Notes: generated from the letters alone by a model not told the origin. A stretch of DNA of 64,000 nt from Roseococcus microcysteis (GCF_014764365.1 NZ_CP061718.1:3426501-3490500), one strand, 5' to 3'. Shown: positions 9,127 through 20,796, counted from the first letter of the stretch. Translations and numbers: made by a program.

Positions 9127-9771
9127 ATGAACATTCAGGTGCCCACGACCGCCCTTCCTGCCGACGAGAAGGCCTCGGCCATCACCCGGCCGAGCCGCGC
9201 GGAGGCCGAGGCCGCCGTCCGCACCCTGCTGCTCTGGGCCGGCGACGACCCGGACCGTGAGGGGCTGGTGGACACCCCCGCCCGCGTCGCCCGCGCCTAT
9301 GAGGAATTCTTCGCGGGCTATGAGAGCGACCCCGTGGAGATGCTCGCCCGCTCCTTCGAGGAGACGGATGGCTATGACGAGATGGTGGTGCTGCGCGACA
9401 TCCGCCTGGAAAGCCATTGCGAGCACCACATGGTCCCCATCATCGGCAAGGCGCACATCGCCTATCTGCCGAGCGGCCGCGTGGTCGGCATCAGCAAGCT
9501 GGCGCGGGTGATCGAGACCTATGCCAAGCGCCTCCAGATCCAGGAGAAGCTGACGGCGCAGATCGCGAACACCATCGAGAGCGTGCTGAAGCCCAAGGGT
9601 GTCGCCGTCGTCATCGAGGCCGCGCACCAGTGCATGACCACCCGCGGCATCCACAAGCCGGGGGTGACGATGGTGACCTCGCGCATGCTGGGCGAGTTCC
9701 GCAGCAATGACGCGACGCGCCGGGAGTTTCTCGCGATGATCGGCGGGTCGCGCGGGCCGCTGGAGGGGTAA
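9127..9771 (+). CDS. folE: GTP cyclohydrolase I FolE
   Basis: FolE converts GTP to 7,8-dihydroneopterin triphosphate, the first step of folate (and queuosine) synthesis. The 214-residue protein carries the zinc ligands in SHCEHHMVP (Cys and His) and [11 protein letters not shown] (Cys), and the family blocks [28 protein letters not shown] and [12 protein letters not shown] 9127 is preferred: GAGGA lies about 12 bases upstream and the 13 codons from the earlier ATG at 9088 do not look like family sequence. It is convergent with the GNAT gene; the junction between them carries two copies of the structured repeat. Confidence 0.95.
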   Translation: MNIQVPTTALPADEKASAITRPSRAEAEAAVRTLLLWAGDDPDREGLVDTPARVARAYEEFFAGYESDPVEMLARSFEETDGYDEMVVLRDIRLESHCEHHMVPIIGKAHIAYLPSGRVVGISKLARVIETYAKRLQIQEKLTAQIANTIESVLKPKGVAVVIEAAHQCMTTRGIHKPGVTMVTSRMLGEFRSNDATRREFLAMIGGSRGPLEG

Positions 9772-9783
9772 GGGGCCCCGCGT

Positions 9784-9871
9784 CCGATCGTCCCGGCGCA
9801 GCCGGGGCGTGAATCGGCCGCGAAAGCTGCGTCCGATCGTCCCGGCGCAGCCGGGGCGTGAATCGGCCGCG
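9784..9871. repeat. Structured intergenic repeat, two tandem copies (49-base period)
   Basis: Two copies starting at 9784 and 9833. Each reads CCGAT, C, stem GTCCCGGC, loop gca, stem GCCGGGGC, GTGA, ATCGG, CCGCG. The outer arm CCGAT/ATCGG pairs; the inner stem pairs over eight positions with one T-G wobble; the internal loop is C opposite GTGA. The same frame with other stem bases occurs at 44305-44459 and 59197-59233. The element lies between the convergent folE and GNAT genes and is followed by CAAAAAAG. No mobile-element gene is near. Role unknown; REP-like or a bidirectional 3'-end structure. Confidence 0.85.
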
Positions 9872-9911
9872 CAAAAAAGAAGTGAGGGCGTGGCCTGTTA
9901 AGGCCGCGCCT

Positions 9912-10355
9912 TCACGGCGTCATGTCGTAGGTGATCCACCAGGTGCGCTTGGCCAGCCGGTCATAGACGCCACGGCCGCGATAATTGTCGTCGGCCGTGA
10001 TCCAGCGGACGGTGGACCAGCCCTTCTCCCGCGCCAGGCCGCGCAGGTGTTCCAGCAGCGCATCGGCCACGCGCTTGCCGCGCTGCGACGGGTCCACGAA
10101 AAGGTCATCGAGGAAGCAGCCGGTGCTGGCCGAAAGCGGCCGGGCGAAGGCGCGATAGTGCGCGAGGCCGACGGCGCGGCCGGCCTCATCCTCCGCCACC
10201 ACGGCGTTCACCTCATGCGCGGGGTCATGGATCCAGCCCCAGACCTTTTCGCGCATCTCCGGCGTCTGCGTCACCTTGTAGAATTCGGCGTAGCCCGCGT
10301 AGAGGCGCTCCCAATCCGCGCGGTGGCGGGTGTCCAGCGGGACGATCTTCACCAT
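9912..10355 (-). CDS. GNAT family N-acetyltransferase
   Basis: A 147-residue GNAT acetyltransferase that would transfer an acetyl group from acetyl-CoA to an amine. The acetyl-CoA loop is VDPSQRGKRVADALL (Q/R-x-x-G-K/R form), preceded by the beta strand FLDDLFV and followed by ARGKGW-like and GVYDRLAKR segments. Start is ATG 10355, whose A is also the last base of the dapB stop (TGATG), so it is coupled to dapB; the longer upstream frame is not coding. It is the last gene of the minus-strand run from the VWA protein to here. The substrate is not predictable. Confidence 0.87.
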   Translation of the reverse strand: MVKIVPLDTRHRADWERLYAGYAEFYKVTQTPEMREKVWGWIHDPAHEVNAVVAEDEAGRAVGLAHYRAFARPLSASTGCFLDDLFVDPSQRGKRVADALLEHLRGLAREKGWSTVRWITADDNYRGRGVYDRLAKRTWWITYDMTP

Positions 10356-11086
10356 CACAGCCCCAGCACGTCGTTCATGGAATAGAGGCCCGGGTTGCGG
10401 CCTTGCAGCCAAAATGCCGCGCGCACCGCGCCCGTGGCATAGGCGCGGCGGTCGAAGCTGCGGTGGGTCAGCGCGATATGCTCGGACCCGGCGGCGAAGA
10501 GCAGCGTGTGCTCGCCCACCACCTGGCCGCCGCGCAGGGCCGCGAAGCCGATGGTGCCGGTGCCGCGCGGGCCGGTGTGGCCGTCACGGCCGGATTCGCG
10601 GCCCGCTTCCTCCAGCGTGGTGCCGCGGCCCTTCGCCACGGCGCGGCCGATGGCGACGGCGGTGCCGGAGGGCGCGTCCACCTTCTGGCGGTGGTGCATC
10701 TCCACGATCTCGGCGTCGTATTGCGCGCCGGGCAGGGCGGCGGCGAGTTTTTCCGCAAGCGCGATGACGAGGTTCACGCCCGTCGCGAAATTGGCGGCGT
10801 AGACGATGGGGGCACGCTTCGCGGCCTCGGCCACCGCGGCCTCATCCTCGGCGGAGAGGCCGGAACTGCCGAGCACCAGGCCCTTGCCCGTCTCGGCCGC
10901 CAGGGCGGCATGCGCGGCGGCGGCATGGGCGTGGGTGAAGTCAATCACCACCTCGCTGGCGTCGAAGAGGGCGCGGGCGTCATCCCCGCGCCTCGTGCCG
11001 CCCGCGAGGGTGGCGCCGGCGGCTTCCACCTCCTCGGCCAGAAGCTTGCCCATGCGGCCGGCGATGCCGGCGATCCCGATCTTCAT
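10355..11086 (-). CDS. dapB: 4-Hydroxy-tetrahydrodipicolinate reductase DapB
   Basis: DapB reduces hydroxy-tetrahydrodipicolinate with NAD(P)H in the lysine and diaminopimelate pathway. The 243-residue protein has the N-terminal Rossmann motif [29 protein letters not shown], and the catalytic and substrate block [19 protein letters not shown] (His-His and Lys, then the SGT loop). The stop of dnaJ overlaps its start by four bases (ATGA), an unusual translational coupling of a chaperone gene to a lysine-synthesis gene. The protein is slightly short of the common 260-270 residues, with a compact N-terminal domain, but no motif is missing. Confidence 0.95.
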   Translation of the reverse strand: MKIGIAGIAGRMGKLLAEEVEAAGATLAGGTRRGDDARALFDASEVVIDFTHAHAAAAHAALAAETGKGLVLGSSGLSAEDEAAVAEAAKRAPIVYAANFATGVNLVIALAEKLAAALPGAQYDAEIVEMHHRQKVDAPSGTAVAIGRAVAKGRGTTLEEAGRESGRDGHTGPRGTGTIGFAALRGGQVVGEHTLLFAAGSEHIALTHRSFDRRAYATGAVRAAFWLQGRNPGLYSMNDVLGL

Positions 11087-12222
11087 CGTCCCAGCCCGTC
11101 CCAGAATTCCTTCACCTTGGCGAAGAAGCCCTCGCTTTCGGGGCTGCCGCCCTTGGAGGCCTCGGCCTCGAAGGCCTCCAGCAGCTCGCGCTGCCTGGGC
11201 GTCAGGTTCTGCGGCGTCTCGACCACCACCTGCACATACATGTCGCCGCGCGCGGCGCTGCGCAGCACGGAGAAGCCCTTGCCGCGCAGGCGGAAATTGT
11301 CGCCCGTCTGGGTGCCGGCCGGGATCTTCACCGAGGCGCGGGACCCATCGATGGACGGCACCTCCACCGCGCCGCCCAAGGCCGCCTGCGTCATCCGCAG
11401 CGGCACGCGCACCATGATGTTGGGCCCCTCGCGCTGGAAGATCGGGTGCGCGTGCACGCCGATATCCACATAGAGGTCACCCGCCGGCGCGCCGCGCAGC
11501 CCGGCCTCGCCCTCGCCCGAGAGGCGGATGCGCGTGCCGTCCTCCACACCCGCCGGGATGGTCACGTTCAGCGTGCGGTCGCGCTGCACGCGCCCCGCGC
11601 CCTGGCAGACCTTGCAGGGGTTCTTGATGATCTGGCCCGAGCCATTGCAGGTGGGGCAGGTGCGCTCGATCAGGAAGAAGCCCTGCTGGGCGCGCACCTT
11701 GCCCGCGCCGCGGCAGGTGCCGCAGGTCTGCGAACTGGGCTTGCCGCCCTCGGCCCCGGTGCCGGTGCAGGCCTCGCACTGCACGCTGCTGGGGACGCGG
11801 ATGGTCTTCTTGGTGCCGGCGAAGGCCTCCTCCATGGAGATGTGCACCTCCTGCCGGAGGTCCGCGCCGCGGCCGCTGGCGGCACGCCCGCCGCCGCTGC
11901 GCCCGCCGAAGCGGCCGAACATCTCCTCGAAGATGTCCTCGAAGCCGCCGCCGCCGAAGGGGTGGCCGCCGCCATTGCCGCCGCCGCCCATGCCGCCCTC
12001 GAAGGCCGCATGGCCGAAGCGGTCATAGGCGGCGCGCTTGTCGGCGTCCTTCAGCGTGTCATAGGCCTCGTTCACCTCCTTGAACCGGCCCTCGGCGTCG
12101 GCATCGCCCTGGTTCCGGTCGGGGTGGTATTTCATTGCCAGCTTGCGGTAGGCCTTCTTGAGGTCGTCCTCGGACGCCTCCCGGCCCACGCCGAGCACTT
12201 CGTAATAGTCGCGCTTGGCCAT
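11083..12222 (-). CDS. dnaJ: Chaperone protein DnaJ
   Basis: The Hsp40 partner that delivers clients to DnaK and stimulates its ATPase. The 379-residue protein is a complete type I DnaJ: J domain (1-70) with YHPDRNQ, Gly/Phe-rich linker (about 75-130), four CxxCxGxG zinc-finger repeats ([32 protein letters not shown], about 150-215) and the C-terminal substrate-binding domains. It lies 95 bases downstream of dnaK, with a hairpin in the gap, and its stop overlaps dapB by four bases. Confidence 0.97.
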   Translation of the reverse strand: MAKRDYYEVLGVGREASEDDLKKAYRKLAMKYHPDRNQGDADAEGRFKEVNEAYDTLKDADKRAAYDRFGHAAFEGGMGGGGNGGGHPFGGGGFEDIFEEMFGRFGGRSGGGRAASGRGADLRQEVHISMEEAFAGTKKTIRVPSSVQCEACTGTGAEGGKPSSQTCGTCRGAGKVRAQQGFFLIERTCPTCNGSGQIIKNPCKVCQGAGRVQRDRTLNVTIPAGVEDGTRIRLSGEGEAGLRGAPAGDLYVDIGVHAHPIFQREGPNIMVRVPLRMTQAALGGAVEVPSIDGSRASVKIPAGTQTGDNFRLRGKGFSVLRSAARGDMYVQVVVETPQNLTPRQRELLEAFEAEASKGGSPESEGFFAKVKEFWDGLGR

Positions 12223-12260
12223 GGTCAGCCCGCTCCCGCGAGAAAAGGTCGAAGAAGAGA

Positions 12261-12286
12261 CGCCCGGACCATCGCTGGCCCGGGCG
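12261..12286 (-). terminator. Hairpin between dnaK and dnaJ
   Basis: On the minus strand CGCCCGG (12286-12280) pairs with CCGGGCG (12267-12261) around a 12-base loop, and the sequence that follows is pyrimidine-rich (TCTCTTCTTCGACCTTTTCTC). The position, between two genes of one operon, suggests a partial terminator or mRNA-processing hairpin that would lower dnaJ relative to dnaK. The stem is short, so this is tentative. Confidence 0.4.
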
Positions 12287-12317
12287 CGGTGTCACTCAGG
12301 GCAAATGCCCGCTCACC

Positions 12318-14234
12318 TCAACCTTGGGGCTTCTTCTTGTTCGGGTCCACTTCCTCGAACTCGGCGTCCACCACCTTGTCCTTGGGCGCACCGCCGGGGG
12401 CGGCGGGCTCCTCGGCGGCGGGGGCCGCCTGCTCGGCCTTGTAGAGGGCCTCACCCATCTTCATCGCGGCCTGGGAGAGCTTCTCCGCGGCCGCATTGAT
12501 CGCGTCCACATCGCCGCCATCCATCACGCCGCGGGCCTCGGCCAGCGCCGCCTCGGCCTCGGCCTTCTCGGCGGCCGGCACCTTGTCGCCGCTGTCGCGC
12601 AGGGTCTTCTCGGTGGAGTGGACCAGCGCGTCCAGGCTGTTGCGGGCCTCGACGGTGGCGCGGCGCTTCTTGTCGGCGTCCGCGTTCGCCTCGGCGTCGC
12701 GCACCATCTTCTCGATGTCGGCGTCGGACAGGCCGGACTTCGCCTGGATGCGGATGTTCTGCTCCTTGCCGGTGGCCTTGTCCTTCGCGCTGACGCTGAC
12801 GATGCCGTTCGCGTCAATGTCGAAGGTCACTTCCACCTGCGGCACGCCGCGCGGCGCGGGGGGCAGGCCGGTCAGGTCGAAATTGCCCAGCAGCTTGTTG
12901 TCCGCCGCCATCTCGCGCTCACCCTGGAACACCTTGATGGTGACCGCGGTCTGGTTGTCGTCGGCGGTGCTGAACACCTGCGACTTCTTGGTCGGGATGG
13001 TCGTGTTGCGGTCAATGAGGCGCGTGAACACGCCGCCCAGCGTCTCGATGCCGAGGCTCAGCGGGGTCACGTCCAGCAGCAGCACGTCCTTCACATCACC
13101 CTTGAGCACGCCGCCCTGGATGGCGGCGCCGATGGCGACCACCTCGTCCGGGTTGACGTTGCGCGCGGGCTCCTTGCCAAAGAAGCGCTTCACCTCCTCG
13201 ATGACCTTGGGCATGCGCGTCATGCCGCCCACCAGGATCACCTCGTCGATCTCGCCCGCCGTCAGCCCGGCATCCTTCAGCGCCTGCTTGCAGGGCTCCA
13301 GCGTGCGGGAGACGAGGTCATCCACCAGCGCCTCCAGCTTGGCGCGGGTCAGCTGCATGACGAGGTGCTTGGGGCCCGAGGCATCGGCCGTGATGAAGGG
13401 CAGGTTGATCTCGGTCTGCTTGCTGGAAGACAGCTCGATCTTCGCCTTCTCGCCGGCCTCCTTCAGCCGCTGCAGGGCGAGCTTGTCGCCGCGCAGGTCG
13501 ATGCCGTTCTCCTTGCGGAATTCCTCCGCCAGGTAGTCGATGATGCGCTGGTCGAAATCCTCGCCGCCCAGGAAGGTGTCGCCGTTGGTGGACTTCACCT
13601 CGAACACGCCGTCGCCGATCTCGAGGATGGACACGTCGAAGGTGCCGCCGCCGAGGTCATAGACCGCGATGGTGCCGGAGGTCTTCTTGTCCATGCCATA
13701 GGCCAGCGCGGCGGCCGTCGGCTCGTTGATGATGCGCTTGACGTCGAGGCCCGCGATGGCGCCGGCCTCCTTCGTCGCCTGGCGCTGGGCGTCGTTGAAG
13801 TAGGCGGGGACGGTGATGACGGCCTCGGAGACCTTCTCGCCGAGATAGGCCTCGGCCGTCTCCTTCATCTTGGTCAGCACCATGGCGCTGATCTGCTGGG
13901 GGGCGTACTTCTTGCCCTCGATCTCCACCCACGCATCACCGTTGTCGGCCTTCACGATGCTGAAGGGGGCGAGGCCCTTCTCCTTCTGCACCATGGCGTC
14001 TTCGAACTTGCGCCCGATCAGGCGCTTGACGGCATAGAGGGTGTTGGTCGGGTTGGTGACGGCCTGGCGCTTGGCGCTCTGGCCCACCAGACGTTCGCCA
14101 TTCTTCGCGAAGGCGATCATGGAGGGGGTGGTGCGCGCGCCCTCCGCATTCTCCAGCACCTTCGCTTCGCCGCCTTCCATGATGGCGATGCAGGAATTGG
14201 TGGTGCCGAGGTCGATACCGATGACTTTGCTCAT
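12318..14234 (-). CDS. dnaK: Chaperone protein DnaK (Hsp70)
   Basis: The ATP-driven Hsp70 chaperone. The 638-residue protein has the nucleotide-binding domain (1-385) with [37 protein letters not shown] and [13 protein letters not shown], the linker [12 protein letters not shown], the substrate-binding domain and lid, and the normal proteobacterial C-terminus VVDAEFEEV followed by a lysine-rich tail. It is transcribed toward dnaJ. Upstream (14235-14374) lies a candidate promoter. The preceding gene on the same strand encodes a membrane J-protein, so read-through from that gene is also possible. Confidence 0.98.
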   Translation of the reverse strand: MSKVIGIDLGTTNSCIAIMEGGEAKVLENAEGARTTPSMIAFAKNGERLVGQSAKRQAVTNPTNTLYAVKRLIGRKFEDAMVQKEKGLAPFSIVKADNGDAWVEIEGKKYAPQQISAMVLTKMKETAEAYLGEKVSEAVITVPAYFNDAQRQATKEAGAIAGLDVKRIINEPTAAALAYGMDKKTSGTIAVYDLGGGTFDVSILEIGDGVFEVKSTNGDTFLGGEDFDQRIIDYLAEEFRKENGIDLRGDKLALQRLKEAGEKAKIELSSSKQTEINLPFITADASGPKHLVMQLTRAKLEALVDDLVSRTLEPCKQALKDAGLTAGEIDEVILVGGMTRMPKVIEEVKRFFGKEPARNVNPDEVVAIGAAIQGGVLKGDVKDVLLLDVTPLSLGIETLGGVFTRLIDRNTTIPTKKSQVFSTADDNQTAVTIKVFQGEREMAADNKLLGNFDLTGLPPAPRGVPQVEVTFDIDANGIVSVSAKDKATGKEQNIRIQAKSGLSDADIEKMVRDAEANADADKKRRATVEARNSLDALVHSTEKTLRDSGDKVPAAEKAEAEAALAEARGVMDGGDVDAINAAAEKLSQAAMKMGEALYKAEQAAPAAEEPAAPGGAPKDKVVDAEFEEVDPNKKKPQG

Positions 14235-14335
14235 ATGAGCCTGCTCCCGTGCGGCGGCTCAACCCCGGCCCTGGCAGGCACCGGGCAGAGCCCCTTGGTG
14301 GTCCGCGCCCCATGCGCGGTCTCTGACTGGTGCCT

Positions 14336-14364
14336 ATGTATTGAGCAGCGATGGGCGCGACAAG
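14336..14364 (-). promoter_or_regulatory. Candidate promoter of dnaK
   Basis: On the minus strand a CTTGTCGC element (14364-14357) is followed about 13-15 bases later by CAATACAT (14343-14336), about 100 bases before the dnaK ATG. CTTG at -35 is what alphaproteobacterial RpoH promoters share, but the -10 match is poor, so a sigma-70-type or RpoH assignment is open. No CIRCE inverted repeat is present here. Confidence 0.3.
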
Positions 14365-14374
14365 GGTGGCCGGC

Positions 14375-15058
14375 TCAACCCAGCAACAAATCCCGCGCCT
14401 CATTCACGCGCGCGGCCAGCCAGTCGCTGCCGCCACGGTCGGGGTGGGCCGATTGCATCAGGCGGCGATGGGCCGCGCGGATTTCGGCGGGGGAGGCGCC
14501 CTCCATCAGGCCCAGGATGGCCAGGGCCTCGTCGCGCGTCATGGGGCCGGTGGCGGGGCGGGGCGGGGGTTCCTGCCGCCATTCGGGGTCGGTCCGGTCC
14601 AGCCAGGCTTCCAGCAGCGGCACGCTGTCCGGGTCCTGGCTCGCGCATTCGGCCATGAGGTCCAGCAGCGCCGCGCGGTCCAGCGCCGCGAGGTCCTGTC
14701 CCGCCCAGGGGCCGCGCCGCACCTGGCCCGACATGGCGCCGGTCGCGATCTCAAGCCGCATGGTGAGGGTGGCCGTCTCGACCACCGTGGCGCCCTCGTC
14801 GCCGGGCGGAGAGGTGAAGGCGCGGCGGGCGCGCCAGCGCCGGAAGGCCTGGGCGATGGCCGGGCCGAACATGAAGGCGGCCCAGAGCGCGCTGACCCCG
14901 CGCCCCGTCGCCAGCAACACCGCGAAGAGCACCAGCCCCGCCGCCCCCAGCCCCCAGATGAGGGATTTCTTCACCGTCCCCGGGCTCGCCGAGATGAAGA
15001 GATAGAGGAAGGTGATCGCCACCAGCAGGACGATGGCGCCGGCCGCCAGCCAGACCAT
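14375..15058 (-). CDS. Membrane-anchored J-domain protein
   Basis: A 227-residue protein with two or three N-terminal hydrophobic segments (LAAGAIVLLVAITFLYLFI and LIWGLGAAGLVLFAVLLAT, with a possible third near ALWAAFMFGPAIA) and a C-terminal J-domain half: MTRDEALAILGL, ASPAEIRAAHRRLMQSAHPDRG with the catalytic HPD at about 203-205, and NEARDLLLG at the end. J domain at the extreme C-terminus behind a membrane anchor is the DjlA/Tim14-like arrangement; it should recruit a DnaK to the membrane. Its Shine-Dalgarno GAGGT overlaps the stop of the VWA gene (six-base gap), and dnaK follows 140 bases downstream. Confidence 0.85.
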   Translation of the reverse strand: MVWLAAGAIVLLVAITFLYLFISASPGTVKKSLIWGLGAAGLVLFAVLLATGRGVSALWAAFMFGPAIAQAFRRWRARRAFTSPPGDEGATVVETATLTMRLEIATGAMSGQVRRGPWAGQDLAALDRAALLDLMAECASQDPDSVPLLEAWLDRTDPEWRQEPPPRPATGPMTRDEALAILGLMEGASPAEIRAAHRRLMQSAHPDRGGSDWLAARVNEARDLLLG

Positions 15059-15064
15059 GCGGGG

Positions 15065-15763
15065 TTACCTCGGCGCCGGGAGCTGGCCCGCGATGGCGCG
15101 GGCGCCACGTCCGGGCAGGCGGGTGAGCGCCGCGCGTCCGCCGGCGGCGAAGACGGCGACCGCGCGCAGCAGGTCGCGCAGGGCCTCGGCGCTGCCGGCG
15201 TCGAAGGGCGCCCAGGCGCCGCCCGAGACCTTCGCGATCTGCCGGAAGCCCATCTCGGCGGCGCGGTCGCCGCCCTCCTGGAAGCAGAAGACGGGCGTGC
15301 CGTGCAGGCCAAGCTGGCCGGCGGCGTGGCAGGCGGGGTCCACCGCCTCCTCCAGCGCGTCGCCCACCAGGACAAGGGCGTTCACGCGCTCCCGCCGGGT
15401 TTCGTTCAGCGCGTGTTCCAGGCAGCGCAGCACCTGGGTCTGTCCGCCCAGCACCGTCACGCCCGACATGCGCCGCGCCAGTTCCATCGTGTCGGTCAGG
15501 AAGGGGGTGGCGGCGAATTCCTGGTAGCCGCGCCAATAGGCGAGCTGGACGGAAAGCCCCCCCAGGTCGCGCGTGGCCTGGAACATCTCGGCCTGGAGGT
15601 GGCAGGCGCGGTCCCAGGCGGGTTGGCGCGAGGCGGTGGCGTCCACGGCGAAGATCAGCCTTCCGCGGCGCGCGCTGGTGGCGCGCACGGCGGGCATGGC
15701 CTCGACCTTTCGCAGGAAGGCCGCGACGGCCGGGTTCGCGGGCTTGGCGGGAAGCTGGCTCAT
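15065..15763 (-). CDS. VWA (von Willebrand factor A) domain protein
   Basis: A 232-residue soluble protein that is almost entirely one VWA domain. The MIDAS metal site is visible as IFAVDATAS (D-x-T-x-S form), the threonine in VLGGQTQVLRCLEHAL and the aspartate in ALVLVGDALEE. The start is ATG 15763 (MSQLPAKPANPAVAAFL); the much longer open frame upstream is antisense to the proline-rich gene and is not coding. It forms a two-gene unit with the membrane J-protein (six-base gap) immediately upstream of dnaK, so a role as a substrate adaptor or assembly factor for a DnaK-J complex is a reasonable inference, not shown. Confidence 0.82.
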   Translation of the reverse strand: MSQLPAKPANPAVAAFLRKVEAMPAVRATSARRGRLIFAVDATASRQPAWDRACHLQAEMFQATRDLGGLSVQLAYWRGYQEFAATPFLTDTMELARRMSGVTVLGGQTQVLRCLEHALNETRRERVNALVLVGDALEEAVDPACHAAGQLGLHGTPVFCFQEGGDRAAEMGFRQIAKVSGGAWAPFDAGSAEALRDLLRAVAVFAAGGRAALTRLPGRGARAIAGQLPAPR

Positions 15764-15886
15764 CTCACTACCAAGGTGGGGGCGCGGGGGCCGGGCGCAA
15801 AGCCCGGAATTCGCGGTACACGCATTGCGGGTGGCGCCTTCGGGCGTTCTGGTCTTTGATCGGAACAACTGACGAAGGAGGTCAAC

Positions 15887-17731
15887 ATGCGGAACGCCAC
15901 GCGCTGGATGCCCGCCCTGGTCGTCGCGGCGGGCCTTGCCCTCGCAGGCGGGGCGGCCGCGCAGAAGCAGCCGGATCCGCCGCCAGCCGCCGGCGGAAAG
16001 GGCGGACCCGCGGCCAGTGGGCAGAGCCAGAAGCAGCATCTGACGCCCCCGCCGCCCATTGGCCAGGCGCCACGACCGCAGCCACGGCAGGCGCAGCCCG
16101 CGCCGACCCAGCCACACCAGACCCAGCCACGCCAGGCCGAGCCACGCCAGGGCCAGCCCGGAACGGGCCCCCAGGCCAGCCAGAAGCTTCACCTGACGCC
16201 CCCGCCGCCCATCGGCCAGGGGCCGGGACCGCAGCCGCGCCAGGCACAGCCCGTGCCCCCGCCCCAGCCCCAGCCCCGCCAGGCGCAGCCGCAGCAGCGG
16301 CCGGCCCAGCCCGGGACGGGGCCGCAGGCCAGCCAGAAGCTGCACCTGACGCCGCCCTCCATCCCGCCGGACAACCGCGGCCCGCGCCCAGGCTCGCGCA
16401 CGCCCAATGAGCGGGAGGCCCAGCGCCAGGCCCCCAACCCGTCCTGGCCCGCCATGCCCCCGCGCATGGACAATGAGCCGGCCGCGTTGGCGACCTTGCG
16501 GCAACTGCTCTCCGACGACGTGCAGCTGGGCTATGGCGAGGCGCGGCAGGAAGGCGAAGTGCTGACCCTGCGCGACGCCGATCTGCGCCGGGGCGCCGAG
16601 CGCATCCTGGTGGAGGAACTGATCCTGGAGGCGCCGAGCACGGAGGGGCTGCGCCGCGGCGAGGCGCGCAACCTCAGCTTCGAGGCGCCCATGGCCGCCG
16701 TCACCCTGGAGCGGCTGGAGATCGGGGGACTGGCCATGCTGGCGCTGCGCCCCGGCCAGGAGCCCCGCGATCGCGAACCCGACCAGGTCGCGCTGGAGAA
16801 TTTGCGCCTCTCGGGCCTCGAGGTTCTGGAAGGCAATGGCACGCGGGTCACCCTGGAGCGGTTCGACCTGTCGGGCTGGCGGGCCGGGCAGGCGGGCCGC
16901 GTGGGCATGCAGGGGCTGCAGGTGGGCCTCAGCGGCGCGCCCGTGGACCAGGTGCGCGTGGCCTCGGCCTCGGTGGAGGGGCATGACATCGCGGCGCTGT
17001 TGACCTCGGCCGTGCGGAGCGAAACGCCGAGCGCTCCCCCTCCCGGGCGCCAGGCCTATCGCGTGGAAGGCGTGCAGGTGATGCGCGGCGACCAGAGCGT
17101 GGCCGGCATGGGCCGCCTGGTCATCGAGGGCGAGACCCGCGCGGATGGCTTCAGCGGCGGCCGCATCGCGGTGAGTGAGGTGGTGGTGGAACGCACGCCG
17201 GAGACGGCCGTGGTGCTGGACGTGGTGGGCCTCGACCGCCTGTCCATGGACCTCACCATTGACGCCTCCTGGACGCCCGAGAATGAGCGGCTGGACGTCT
17301 CCGCCTTCGCCTTCGGCGTGCGCGACCTGGGCGCGCTGGCCCTGGGCTGGAGCATGGAGGGGGTGAACATCGAAACCCCGGGCGGCAATCCCGAGGCGGT
17401 GCGCCTGCTGCAGGCCCAGCTGCGCTATGCCGACCAATCCCTTTATGAGCGCACGCTGGCCGACCAGGCCCGGCGCCAGAACATGACCCCCGCCCAGGTG
17501 CGCGACCAGCACCGCGAGATTGTGACGGCGGCGCTGACCGGCCCCGCCCCCGACCCCGGGCTGGACGGGCTGCGCGAGGCGCTGCTGCGCTTCGTGGCCG
17601 GGCAGGCGCGCGAGGTGGAGATCATCGCCCGCCCGCCCGCGCCGGTGACGCTGGATGCCGCCCAGGCCGCGATGATGCAGGGGCCCGCCGCGACCGTCGC
17701 GCTGCTGGGGGTGCGGGCGACGGCGCGGTAA
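15887..17731 (+). CDS. Secreted proline-rich repeat protein, unknown function
   Basis: A 614-residue protein with no recognised family. A Sec signal peptide (residues 1-25, ending GGAAAQ) is followed by a Pro/Gln-rich region with a 51-residue repeat: the motif SQKxHLTPP recurs at residues 47, 98 and 149. From about residue 195 the protein is a long region of leucine- and glutamate-rich beta-like segments (VTLERLEIGGLAML, VALENLRLSGLEVLEG, VTLERFDLSGWRAG) that look like a beta-solenoid or AsmA-like stack, ending at residue 614. A very strong AAGGAGGT precedes ATG 15887. It is divergent from the VWA gene and convergent with maeB, ten bases apart. Likely periplasmic or envelope-associated. Confidence 0.72.
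   Translation: MRNATRWMPALVVAAGLALAGGAAAQKQPDPPPAAGGKGGPAASGQSQKQHLTPPPPIGQAPRPQPRQAQPAPTQPHQTQPRQAEPRQGQPGTGPQASQKLHLTPPPPIGQGPGPQPRQAQPVPPPQPQPRQAQPQQRPAQPGTGPQASQKLHLTPPSIPPDNRGPRPGSRTPNEREAQRQAPNPSWPAMPPRMDNEPAALATLRQLLSDDVQLGYGEARQEGEVLTLRDADLRRGAERILVEELILEAPSTEGLRRGEARNLSFEAPMAAVTLERLEIGGLAMLALRPGQEPRDREPDQVALENLRLSGLEVLEGNGTRVTLERFDLSGWRAGQAGRVGMQGLQVGLSGAPVDQVRVASASVEGHDIAALLTSAVRSETPSAPPPGRQAYRVEGVQVMRGDQSVAGMGRLVIEGETRADGFSGGRIAVSEVVVERTPETAVVLDVVGLDRLSMDLTIDASWTPENERLDVSAFAFGVRDLGALALGWSMEGVNIETPGGNPEAVRLLQAQLRYADQSLYERTLADQARRQNMTPAQVRDQHREIVTAALTGPAPDPGLDGLREALLRFVAGQAREVEIIARPPAPVTLDAAQAAMMQGPAATVALLGVRATAR
16025..16369 (+). repeat. 153-base in-frame tandem repeat in the proline-rich gene
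   Basis: Two full units (16025-16177 and 16178-16330) and a partial third (16331-16369) encode a 51-residue repeat beginning SQKxHLTPP. Units 1 and 2 are clearly related at DNA level over most of their length. The exact 153-base period keeps the frame, so copy-number change by slippage or recombination would change the proline-rich stalk in 51-residue steps. Confidence 0.85.
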
Positions 17732-17741
17732 CGCGCTGCCC

Positions 17742-20015
<2,274 letters not shown>

Positions 20016-20061
20016 GGCGTGCATCCTTCGTGACACGCCTGTTATTCGGCAAGCGCGCGCG

Positions 20062-20796
20062 TCAGGCAACCAGCCTGATGGCCAGGACCGACAGCACCAC
20101 GGCGTTCAGGCCGAACAGCGCCAGGCTGGCCAGGCGCAGCCCCGGCCCGAAGGCGTGGCGCGCCAGGCGCCCCAGGAAGGCCACGGCCATCAGCGCCGGC
20201 GCGGTGCCGGCCACGAAGGCCAGCATGGCCAGCCCCCCGGCCAAGGCGCTGCCCGAGGCCGCCGCACCGGCAAGCGCCGCATAGAGCAGCCCGCAGGGCA
20301 GGGCGGAAAGCAGCAGCCCCAGCCGCACCCCGCGCCATCCGGTGGGGGCGGCCAGCAGTGCGCCCATGCGCCGTTCAAGCGCCACGGGCAGGCGGGGCGC
20401 GGGCAGGCGGGGCAGCAGGGCGGCGAGCGTGGACGAGGCCTGGGCCAGCATCAGCAGCGCGGCGAGCGCCAGCAGCCCCGCCGCCAGCCAGCGCAGCCCG
20501 CTGGCCTGGGCCAGCAGCCCGCCCAGGCCTCCGGCCAGCAGGCCGAGCGTGGTGTAACCGATGGCCCGCCCCAGGTGATAAGGCAGCAGGGCCGCGCCCG
20601 AGAGGCGGCGCAGCACCCCGCCCGCCAGCGTCGAATCGGCCGTGGCGGCGGATTGGGCCAGGACGAAGGGCCCGCACATGGTGGTGCAGTGCGTCAGCCC
20701 CCCAGCCAGCCCGGCGAGGAACAGCGCGCCCATCAGCGCCGGAATGCCGGCGGGGCCGAGGGCGGTCAGGTCATGCAGGCAGTCGGCGAACATCAT
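20062..20796 (-). CDS. TauE/SafE-like, DsbD-type transmembrane protein
   Basis: A 244-residue polytopic membrane protein with the motif GGLTHCTTMCGPF near the N-terminus, the Cys-containing signature of the COG2836 group (sulfite exporter TauE/SafE, DsbD transmembrane-like). A second family mark is LSALPCGLLYAALAGAAA, with a further cysteine, about 120 residues later. Six to seven hydrophobic segments are visible. Members are linked to thiol/disulfide electron transfer or metal insertion for cytochrome oxidase, but no cco or copper gene is here, so the role is unassigned. It is 46 bases upstream of maeB on the same strand and divergent from pstS. Confidence 0.8.
   Translation of the reverse strand: MMFADCLHDLTALGPAGIPALMGALFLAGLAGGLTHCTTMCGPFVLAQSAATADSTLAGGVLRRLSGAALLPYHLGRAIGYTTLGLLAGGLGGLLAQASGLRWLAAGLLALAALLMLAQASSTLAALLPRLPAPRLPVALERRMGALLAAPTGWRGVRLGLLLSALPCGLLYAALAGAAASGSALAGGLAMLAFVAGTAPALMAVAFLGRLARHAFGPGLRLASLALFGLNAVVLSVLAIRLVA

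Noticed and set aside
14235-14374. A CIRCE operator upstream of dnaK, expected because hrcA is present.
   Set aside because: No TTAGCACTC-N9-GAGTGCTAA or close variant is present; HrcA targets should be elsewhere.
12324-15005. An 893-codon open frame on the plus strand opposite dnaK.
   Set aside because: It is antisense to dnaK and the J-protein gene, is made of repetitive His/Leu/Arg-rich sequence, and is a shadow of high-GC codon use.
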